A stretch of DNA of 46,766 bases from a virus, in the IMG/VR virus record IMGVR_UViG_3300048833_000105, positions 1-46,766 of that record; one strand, written 5' to 3'. How positions within the stretch are numbered: the first letter of the stretch is position 1; each line of letters starts with the position of its first letter. The notes under the pieces were generated by a model. It saw only the letters and a list, made by a program, of their open reading frames with translations, was not told the origin of the DNA and made no database searches. Both the position numbers and the translations under genes were made by a program. Below are positions 41,178 through 46,209 of this stretch, one piece after another.

Positions 41178-41837
41178 TCAGTCGTGGCTTGGTATCTTCA
41201 TGGCGGCGCGGATGGCGGCGTCGATGGCTTCGGCGGCAGATGCCATGCGCTCCGCTATGCCTTTCTGTGACGCATTGCTCAGCGAACCGCGCTCGCTCTC
41301 GCGATAGGCCGCAGCGTGGCTGGCGGCAATCATCGCCGCCCGCTCCATCCCCCGCTGTTCTGCCGCCGCCACCTCCTGCGCGTGCTGCGCGGTCGCGGCG
41401 GGGAGGGTGCCGAGGTCGATGGCGCGGATGGCGCGCCCATAAGCCATGACGCCATCGAAGTAGGCGCGCTGGTATGGGCTTTCGTTGGGGTCTTCTGCGG
41501 TGCAGGGCTGTGCTGCCAAGCAAGCCTCCCGCACCGCCTCCCGCTCTGCCTGGATGCGTGCGGCGAGGTCGGCTTCAGTGCCAAGCAGCGACGCTTGCAG
41601 CGCAACGGCACTGTCGCTTGCAATGCGCCACCGCGCCACAGCCTCATCCCGCTCCCCCGCCAGCCTTGCATTGGCGACGGCGAGGGCGCGAAGATCGTTT
41701 ACCAACTGCGCCAACGAAAACGGAAGCCTCTCACCGTCTGGTGCGTACAGCCGTATCACCGTCAGGATGTTTCTCTCAACACCAACCGCCTTCTCGTTGG
41801 GCGCCGGCGCAGCAATGCGGTGCATGTCGTCACTCAT
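41178..41837 (-). CDS. coiled-coil hypothetical protein
   Basis: A 219-residue protein whose ATG lies within the end of the previous gene (8-base overlap). It begins SDDMHRIAAPAPNEKAVGVE, then a strand-like NILTVIRLYAPDGERLPFSL. From about residue 45 it is long Ala/Glu/Arg helix (ALAVANARLAGERDEAVARW, AARIQAEREAVREACLAAQP), probably coiled coil, with SPYQRAYFDGVMAYGRAIRA in the middle. Such Ala-rich proteins are common in phage accessory sets. No enzymatic motif. Confidence 0.6.
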   Translation of the reverse strand: MSDDMHRIAAPAPNEKAVGVERNILTVIRLYAPDGERLPFSLAQLVNDLRALAVANARLAGERDEAVARWRIASDSAVALQASLLGTEADLAARIQAEREAVREACLAAQPCTAEDPNESPYQRAYFDGVMAYGRAIRAIDLGTLPAATAQHAQEVAAAEQRGMERAAMIAASHAAAYRESERGSLSNASQKGIAERMASAAEAIDAAIRAAMKIPSHD

Positions 41838-42330
41838 TGTCTTCATCCGGCTTCGCGTTCGCATGCGCCACCAACGCCGCACGCAGCATGTCGATCGCGC
41901 GCTCTGACCCGTTCGTGTTGATGAATGGGAGTGCTCCGCGGATCACCACCGCCAGGTCGGGGGCCGTGGCGTTGATCTTGCCCTTGAGCACGTTGCCTGC
42001 AGTATCGACGACGCGCTCTGCGGCCACGACGTCCTGGCTCAGGCCGCGGCCGGCTGCATCGCTGGCAACGACGCGATCCATCTTGTGCAGGATGTGTGTC
42101 TGCATCCACAAGGCCGCCGGCTTGAGCGCGTCCTTACTCGGTGCGCTCGATGCACACACGACATCATGCGCGTGGTACTGCGGGTGCACGGCCAGCAGGG
42201 TGAACACGTAGCCGGGCTTGAACCGCGGTGCCAGGTAGCCGAACACCTGCGCGGCAAGGTTCTGCACTTCGGCCTTCGACATGCCGGCCTTCAAGGCCGC
42301 GTCGAGGACAGGATCGTTCATCGCGCTCAT
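41830..42330 (-). CDS. hypothetical protein
   Basis: A 166-residue protein coupled by ATGA to the gene before it and overlapping the next. The N-terminal half reads as a helix then strands (AEVQNLAAQVFGYLAPRFKP, GYVFTLLAVHPQYHAHDVVC), followed by KMDRVVASDAAGRGLSQDVV and a C-terminal helix with SERAIDMLRAALVAHANAKP. I do not recognise it. Cytoplasmic by composition. It belongs to the four-gene set that begins with the winged-helix regulator. Confidence 0.6.
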   Translation of the reverse strand: MSAMNDPVLDAALKAGMSKAEVQNLAAQVFGYLAPRFKPGYVFTLLAVHPQYHAHDVVCASSAPSKDALKPAALWMQTHILHKMDRVVASDAAGRGLSQDVVAAERVVDTAGNVLKGKINATAPDLAVVIRGALPFINTNGSERAIDMLRAALVAHANAKPDEDNE

Positions 42331-42581
42331 GACTTCGCCTCCACAGCAATCACGACGTTCATCGTTTTGTTGAGTGCAGCACGCGCAGCGTCTTCGGCCG
42401 CTTCGGCTTCCAGTCGCCGGCGGGCCGCGGCACCAAGCTCGATGCGCGTAGTGGCTTCCGCGCTCGCCGCGGCGATGCGCGCGGCCATCGCGGCTTTCAG
42501 TGCAGCGAGCGCAGCGAGAACATCGTTCTCTGCCGCCGCCAGGCGAGACGCTTCCTCCAGCGTCAACAACTTCTCGCTCAT
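42327..42581 (-). CDS. small alanine-rich helical protein
   Basis: An 84-residue protein, both ends overlapping neighbours by ATGA. It is almost entirely one amphipathic Ala/Glu helix (LEEASRLAAAENDVLAALAA, ATTRIELGAAARRRLEAEAA), likely a dimeric coiled coil. Such proteins can serve as partners of a regulator. Here it is translated directly after the MarR-like gene, which makes a joint function plausible. No known family. Confidence 0.55.
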   Translation of the reverse strand: MSEKLLTLEEASRLAAAENDVLAALAALKAAMAARIAAASAEATTRIELGAAARRRLEAEAAEDAARAALNKTMNVVIAVEAKS

Positions 42582-42847
42582 GTGAATATCTCCGTTGCGG
42601 CAGCCTTGCCGCTCTCTGTCAGGATGAAGTGCATGCACCGCTTGTCGCTCTCATGCGGTGTACGCTGTCCGTACCCTTTCGCTTCAAGAGCTGAAAGAGC
42701 CCGCGTGATGCACGGCTTTGCGACAGCCATACGGTACGCCAAGTCGCGCACTTCGTCACATAGCCCGCGGTGCACGAGATACAGGACGCGCAACTCGCGG
42801 AGCGTCGTGATGCCGTGATCTTCGGCCGCCGTATAACCGATCTTCAT
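42578..42847 (-). CDS. MarR-like winged-helix transcriptional regulator
   Basis: An 89-residue protein, first gene of the leftward arm, with a near-perfect GGAGGTGA 5 bases before the ATG. The sequence LRELRVLYLVHRGLCDEVRD and LAYRMAVAKPCITRALSALE with AKGYGQRTPHESDKRCMHFI is a compact winged helix: a recognition helix around ITRALSALE, then a beta-wing ending in LTESGKAAATEI, as in MarR proteins. It is shorter than MarR (about 140), lacking the dimerisation helices. It lies next to the control region with operator-like palindromes (43541-43574) and probably regulates the divergent arms. Confidence 0.75.
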   Translation of the reverse strand: MKIGYTAAEDHGITTLRELRVLYLVHRGLCDEVRDLAYRMAVAKPCITRALSALEAKGYGQRTPHESDKRCMHFILTESGKAAATEIFT

Positions 42848-42990
42848 TGTTCACCTCCATCCTCCATCTTCCCAAACACCGTCACGCATCCAGACCATTC
42901 TGTCAACAGGTCAATCGCACCCATTCTGCTTTAATGGCTCAGTGCCAAATAGGCCGCGCCCAATGAGCGATCTTAACGCGAGGGCTTGTC

Positions 42991-43010
42991 GAAATTTTAT
43001 AAATATAAGC
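42991..43010. other. AT-rich patch beside the iterons
   Basis: GAAATTTTATAAATATAAGC is the most A+T-rich 20 bases seen in this GC-rich genome. It lies about 60 bp to the left of the iteron array, as DNA-unwinding elements do at iteron origins. It also contains TATAAA and TATAAG, which could act as -10 boxes. Confidence 0.5.
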
Positions 43011-43071
43011 ATAGAAGCATGTTTGTGCGATTTGGTTATGTGTGGGGCGGGTAGGCTTTTTGTGCATATAA

Positions 43072-43169
43072 GACAAATTGCTCGTGGAGACAAATTGAAC
43101 GCGCAGTGGGTGCGGGGTGAAAATTGTGCAAATTGTGCCTACATACAAATTGCTCACAACGACAAATTG
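43072..43169 (+). repeat. iteron array, CAAATTG every 17 bp
   Basis: Five copies of a 9-bp unit (R/T-A/G-CAAATTG) start at 43072, 43089, 43127, 43144 and 43161. Neighbouring copies are exactly 17 bp apart within each of two groups (two, then three). Two of them continue as CTC. A related TAAATTGCTCGCC lies at 43364-43376 and GATTTGCTCGCC at 43636-43647. A partial copy (AAATTGTGC) is at 43121. Such phased repeats are binding sites for a replication initiator or regulator. Confidence 0.75.
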
Positions 43170-43283
43170 CACTCGTAGCAAAAGTGCACACGCCGTATGT
43201 CCTACCCCTGGGAGACACGAGGCGGGCGGGCATCGGCGGGGCCACCCCTCCCTGATCCGCGGCATCGATGGGGTGGGGTCCTG

Positions 43284-43299
43284 GCCAGCTCGAGCTGGC
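43284..43299. promoter_or_regulatory. perfect 16-bp palindrome
   Basis: GCCAGCTCGAGCTGGC is an uninterrupted perfect palindrome in the control region. It is followed by GCGCCTAGC at 43299-43307, which is repeated at 43325-43333. It could be a dimeric protein-binding site. As RNA it would make only a short hairpin without a usable loop. Confidence 0.5.
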
Positions 43300-43537
43300 G
43301 CCTAGCACGGTCCGGCCACATCAGCGCCTAGCCAAATGGCAAGCCGCATAAGAACCATTATGTAAATTGCTCGCCTAAGCCATTGATAAGGCTAGTTATT
43401 CTCGTGCGCGCTGCGCAGAGTAACCCTGCGTGCAACCTGATCTTGTTGTGTGGAACAACGAATGGGCCGCGCCGCGCATTCGTGGTGTTGCTGTGAGCGC
43501 GCTCTGTAGATCTGTGCTAGGTGGGCGCCAGGCCAGT

Positions 43538-43574
43538 GTTATGTTATAACATCTCGTAGGTTATGTTATAACGT
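43538..43574. promoter_or_regulatory. twin operator-like palindromes, 22 bp apart
   Basis: GTTATGTTATAAC occurs exactly twice, at 43538-43550 and 43560-43572. Each copy contains a dyad, ATGTTATAACAT (perfect, 43541-43552) and ATGTTATAACGT (near-perfect, 43563-43574). The 22-bp period places both on one face of the helix, as expected for cooperative binding of two repressor dimers. The embedded TATAAC could serve as a -10 box. Confidence 0.65.
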
Positions 43575-43802
43575 GGCTCATCTACTCATCGGGTCGTGGC
43601 CGAGTGAGCATAGGGGCAATGCGGACTATGAGTGCGATTTGCTCGCCTCGAACAAAGTCTATGAGCCCAATTGGTCAGAAAGCGTAGCAATCCGCACAAA
43701 TCTCACTCTCTGCACCACAGCCGCACTATGCGTCCCATGAGCAAAACTCGTGCTTCTAGCCTTATCCATAAATCATCAATATGAGTACCAAGAGTTGAAA
43801 GA

Positions 43803-43827
43803 GGGTGCCGAGTGCCCGCAGGCACCC
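43803..43827. terminator. G-C hairpin, weak terminator candidate
   Basis: GGGTGCC (43803-43809) pairs with GGCACCC (43821-43827), loop 11. On the minus strand it is followed by TCTTTC, on the plus strand by GCTTTCGGCCTTT. Neither is a strong U-tract, so it may be a pause or attenuator hairpin rather than a full terminator. Confidence 0.4.
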
Positions 43828-43869
43828 GCTTTCGGCCTTTGCAATCATAGCAAGATTGCCTTTTTCCTT

Positions 43870-43941
43870 CCCTCTGTCTGTGCCTTTGGTTATGTATTGA
43901 CAGACAGAGGGAGGGGCCCCTACCCCACCCTCTGTCTGTCA
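43870..43941 (+). promoter_or_regulatory. three-copy repeat forming two exclusive hairpins
   Basis: CCCTCTGTCTGT at 43870-43881, its inverse TGACAGACAGAGGG at 43898-43911, and CCCTCTGTCTGTCA at 43928-43941. The middle copy can pair with the first (12 bp, loop 18) or the third (14 bp perfect, loop 16 containing GGGGCCCC). This is the layout of an attenuator or antitermination switch in the leader of the gene at 44020. Confidence 0.65.
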
Positions 43942-44019
43942 TACTACCACTACTCGTCTTTACGACCCTCAACCCTCAGTTACGCGCCCGAGCGCGAGGC
44001 AGCGACAAAGGCAAAGATC

Positions 44020-44781
44020 ATGGAATGGCAAAAACTATCCGACACAGAATGGCTAGGTGAACAAGACGGCGCGGCTGTGCTGTCATCTGCGCATCTGGCC
44101 ATCATGCTTGGTGATTGGAATGGTAAAGGGTACGCGCGATTTCGGCTAAGTGATGGTCGAGCTGTTTGGGTGCGCCAATCTATCTCCGGCAAGCCGGGCT
44201 TATACCCCGCGTTTATAGCGCCGTGGGGTAGTTTGTTCGATTGTGACACCGTGCCAGATGACGACATGGCGCTATCTGTCAAACCGGAGGGATGGCGCAC
44301 AAAACCGCTAGACGGCATTCGAACCTATACAGTGCTCACGGATGCAGAACGCGCAGAGCGTGCAGAGCGAAAGGCAGCCGCAGACGCCGCCAAGGCCGCG
44401 CAGAAGGTTGAGAAGGCCGCAGCGCGTGCGCTGGCAGCCGCAGAGCGCACAGCCGCTACTCGGGAGACACGCAAGCACGCTATCGGCGCATTTGAGGCTG
44501 GCGCGCTTGCCGCAATAGAAGCAACGACCGGAGGCACCACTATGTGTCTCGTTGTCGCGCTTGGCGATGATAGGCTGCCTAGCCTTGTGCGCCTGTCTGA
44601 CACTGGCCTTGGTTTGACGCGAAACAGCCTTAGTGCAGAGTTTCCACAAGGCTACCGCTGGCGCTCTCTGTCAAAATGGCCAAACGGTGCTGACAAGGTT
44701 TGGCGATCCGGCCGCACCACGACGAAAACCTATTGGGCTTTGACGTGTAAGCTGGGCGGCGCTGAGAGCGGAAAAAGATAG
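44020..44781 (+). CDS. hypothetical protein, first gene of the rightward arm
   Basis: A 253-residue protein. The ATG at 44020 is chosen because it starts ordered sequence (EWQKLSDTEWLGEQDGAAVL). The in-frame codons upstream cover the hairpin repeats of the leader. Residues 1-105 look globular and beta-rich (YARFRLSDGRAVWVRQSISG). Residues about 107-160 are a charged Ala/Lys/Glu coiled coil (AERAERKAAADAAKAAQKVE). Residues 165-253 form a second domain (TMCLVVALGDDRLPSLVRLS, TTTKTYWALTCKLGG). Function unknown. As the first early gene, it may act in host takeover. Its codon use is less GC-biased than the replication genes. Confidence 0.65.
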   Translation: MEWQKLSDTEWLGEQDGAAVLSSAHLAIMLGDWNGKGYARFRLSDGRAVWVRQSISGKPGLYPAFIAPWGSLFDCDTVPDDDMALSVKPEGWRTKPLDGIRTYTVLTDAERAERAERKAAADAAKAAQKVEKAAARALAAAERTAATRETRKHAIGAFEAGALAAIEATTGGTTMCLVVALGDDRLPSLVRLSDTGLGLTRNSLSAEFPQGYRWRSLSKWPNGADKVWRSGRTTTKTYWALTCKLGGAESGKR

Positions 44782-44805
44782 GGTTGCGAAAAAGGTTGTT
44801 GACAT

Positions 44806-44865
44806 GGTTGCACCGTGTGGCCTAGGTTTGGGTCATCGAAACCACCAAGCCTAGGATGTGCAACC
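44806..44865 (+). promoter_or_regulatory. long hairpin ending at the next start codon
   Basis: GGTTGCAC (44806-44813) pairs with GTGCAACC (44858-44865). Inside, CCTAGGTTTGG (44821-44831) pairs with CCAAGCCTAGG (44845-44855) with one G-U pair, leaving a 13-base loop. The stem ends at the base before the ATG at 44866 and buries AGGA, the only ribosome-binding candidate. It follows TTGACA at 44799-44804. It could be a translational operator or a double operator in DNA. Confidence 0.65.
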
Positions 44866-45051
44866 ATGCAAGACCACACAGACGATCAGCGCCGCATCAT
44901 GCGGGATTACATCGCTGCGGCCGATGCAGTCGGCGGCCTGATCGCCACGCTTCGCATTCGTGGAGCGGCCGATAAGCACATCGTTGAAGCGGATCGCATT
45001 TTGCAGGCTATTCAAGCCGCGCTTACGAACTTCGCGAACACGGAGGACTGA
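44866..45051 (+). CDS. small hypothetical protein
   Basis: A 61-residue all-helical protein whose start codon immediately follows the long hairpin at 44806-44865. It reads DDQRRIMRDYIAAADAVGGL, then ATLRIRGAADKHIVEADRIL and a final QAIQAALTNF helix, giving a probable helical hairpin. No membrane segment. The ribosome-binding site would be hidden in the hairpin, so expression is likely conditional. No family recognised. The next gene begins 3 bases after its stop. Confidence 0.6.
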   Translation: MQDHTDDQRRIMRDYIAAADAVGGLIATLRIRGAADKHIVEADRILQAIQAALTNFANTED

Positions 45052-45054
45052 CCA

Positions 45055-45477
45055 ATGACCATCAAACCGACCCTTGACGCTGCTACCTACGCGGTAGAGC
45101 GCGCCATCTGTGACAAGGCTAACACCTACTGGGAAGCGCACGCTTCGCACAGCAAGGGCGGAAGCAGCATGAGTGCAGAACTTGCAGCGCATCCCGACTA
45201 TGCGGCGTGCTCCAATGCGATGCGCAGTCGTGTCGAGCAATACGAGTTGCTAACCAATCCGCCGGAACGCTTCACTGCCTACATCGGCCAAAATGGCAAG
45301 CTGACGACAGGGTGCGGCGATGTGCTCGGCGCGTGGATGCTGATGTCGTGTTGGCGCACGCCGCGTAGCTTCGTTTCCTCTCACATGGGTTCGTATCATG
45401 TGATGATGGCAGGCAAAAAGTATCACGGCCGTAGCGGCGGCGAAGGCTTGTGCATCAATCTGCGCGCTGTGCGCTGA
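45055..45477 (+). CDS. hypothetical protein
   Basis: A 140-residue protein with a strong GGAGG ahead of the ATG. The N-terminal half is helical (LDAATYAVERAICDKANTYW, MSAELAAHPDYAACSNAMRS). The C-terminal half has strands and loops, including RFTAYIGQNGKLTTGCGDVL, WMLMSCWRTPRSF and a Gly/Lys-rich end (MMAGKKYHGRSGGEGLCI). It has five cysteines. I do not recognise the fold. It lies in the accessory set between the control region and the replication genes. Confidence 0.6.
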   Translation: MTIKPTLDAATYAVERAICDKANTYWEAHASHSKGGSSMSAELAAHPDYAACSNAMRSRVEQYELLTNPPERFTAYIGQNGKLTTGCGDVLGAWMLMSCWRTPRSFVSSHMGSYHVMMAGKKYHGRSGGEGLCINLRAVR

Positions 45478-45554
45478 TGCTTGATCTTCTGCCCGAGATA
45501 ATCGGCTACTCAATCGCTTTCGCAATCGCCTCGCTGATGTGGGGCATGGTTTAG
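45477..45554 (+). CDS. 25-residue membrane microprotein
   Basis: An open frame of 25 codons starting on the last base of the previous stop (TGATG). Residues about 4-24 (LLPEIIGYSIAFAIASLMWG) are hydrophobic, with one Glu, and form a likely transmembrane helix. The stop lies just before structured element copy 2. Coupling and composition support it, but the length is near the limit of what can be called. Function unknown. Confidence 0.4.
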   Translation: MLDLLPEIIGYSIAFAIASLMWGMV

Positions 45555-45555
45555 A

Positions 45556-45614
45556 GTGACGGTCTATCGCGCAGCGCCTTAGCGTGCTGCGCGCCATGAC
45601 TGCCACACTGGCAG
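45556..45614 (+). promoter_or_regulatory. structured intergenic element, copy 2
   Basis: CGGTC (45560-45564) pairs with GACTG (45598-45602) around an 8-bp hairpin (45568-45575 with 45586-45593). CTGCC (45600-45604) can pair with GGCAG (45610-45614), loop ACACT. It shares GTGAC-R-GTCTATC and TGACTGCCA with copy 1 (7-64). The A-T pair of copy 1 is a G-U pair here, and the inner hairpin is different yet paired. The next gene's GGAGAGGG lies just downstream. Confidence 0.6.
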
Positions 45615-45637
45615 CTCAAACCGGAGAGGGTGGACAG

Positions 45638-46132
45638 ATGACGACACTAACGATTTGGACAATCAAGCGTGACGGCATGCCGTACGTTGCGGGCGTGTGC
45701 GCCACGCGCATGGAGGCCGAAAACGCGGTGCTTGCCGCTATGCACCGCATCACGGGATGTTCGGCTGCTCATGCGTTCAAGCATGAAGGCTATCAGGCGC
45801 ATTACGAAAGCCGCGCCGTAAAACACACCTATGGAGAAGATTGGGAAGCACAGAAGTGGCGCGAGCATTTCGAGAAATACGACAATCTGGCGCATCGGAT
45901 CAGCATTCCGGGTTTGCGGTCCGTTGTGCCAGTGTCGCGGCAAGCCATTGTCGAGGCTTTGGCTAGTGGTGACGAGCACCTAAACACCATCCCGTTGCAG
46001 AAATGGGATATCTGCCACCTCGCGGTGCAGGCCATGCTGCGCGGTACAGGCGTCAAGTCTTGGAGCCTTGGCGATACGGTTTGCGTCGTCAAGCATGTGG
46101 CCAAGCATCACATGGCGCCGCGCCGTATCTGA
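45638..46132 (+). CDS. hypothetical protein
   Basis: A 164-residue protein with GGAGAGGGTGG before the ATG and lying just after structured element copy 2. It begins like a small alpha/beta domain (TLTIWTIKRDGMPYVAGVCA, TRMEAENAVLAAMHRITGCS), continues with an aromatic and charged middle (AVKHTYGEDWEAQKWREHFE), and ends with helices (LQKWDICHLAVQAMLRGTGV) and a basic, His-rich tail. I do not recognise it. It is followed by element copy 3. Confidence 0.6.
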   Translation: MTTLTIWTIKRDGMPYVAGVCATRMEAENAVLAAMHRITGCSAAHAFKHEGYQAHYESRAVKHTYGEDWEAQKWREHFEKYDNLAHRISIPGLRSVVPVSRQAIVEALASGDEHLNTIPLQKWDICHLAVQAMLRGTGVKSWSLGDTVCVVKHVAKHHMAPRRI

Positions 46133-46141
46133 CCTTTTGGC

Positions 46142-46191
46142 GATGCGCGCATCCGTGTGCGCATCATCAAATGGCCAGGCAATCCCGCCTG
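46142..46191 (+). promoter_or_regulatory. structured intergenic element, copy 3 (divergent)
   Basis: A 7-bp hairpin GATGCGC/GCGCATC (46142-46148 with 46159-46165) is followed by a second, CAGGC/GCCTG (46176-46180 with 46187-46191), loop AATCCC. The second loop and the downstream GATGGAGACGATCATGGGC closely match copy 1. The 5' GTCTATC part is missing. It lies between the genes at 45638 and 46210. Confidence 0.5.
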
Positions 46192-46209
46192 TCGATGATG
46201 GAGACGATC

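Larger units (their letters stand above)
42848..44019 (+). promoter_or_regulatory. divergent control region, likely origin and early/late switch
   Basis: About 1.17 kb with no convincing gene, between the leftward and rightward arms. It is clearly richer in A+T than the rest of the window. It holds an AT-rich patch, a 17-bp-phased iteron array, a 16-bp palindrome, twin operator-like palindromes, a G-C hairpin (43803-43827) and a triple repeat able to form two exclusive hairpins. TTGACC and TTGACA occur on the minus strand near 42902-42916, upstream of the regulator gene, without a good -10. Its role as origin and promoter hub is inferred from layout. Confidence 0.6.

Noticed and set aside
42942-43178. 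78-codon frame in the control region
   Set aside because: It runs through the iterons, has no ribosome-binding site, and its composition is unlike a folded protein.
43750-44019. N-terminal extension of the gene at 44020
   Set aside because: The in-frame codons cover the hairpin repeats of the leader and give unstructured sequence. Ordered protein begins at the ATG at 44020.
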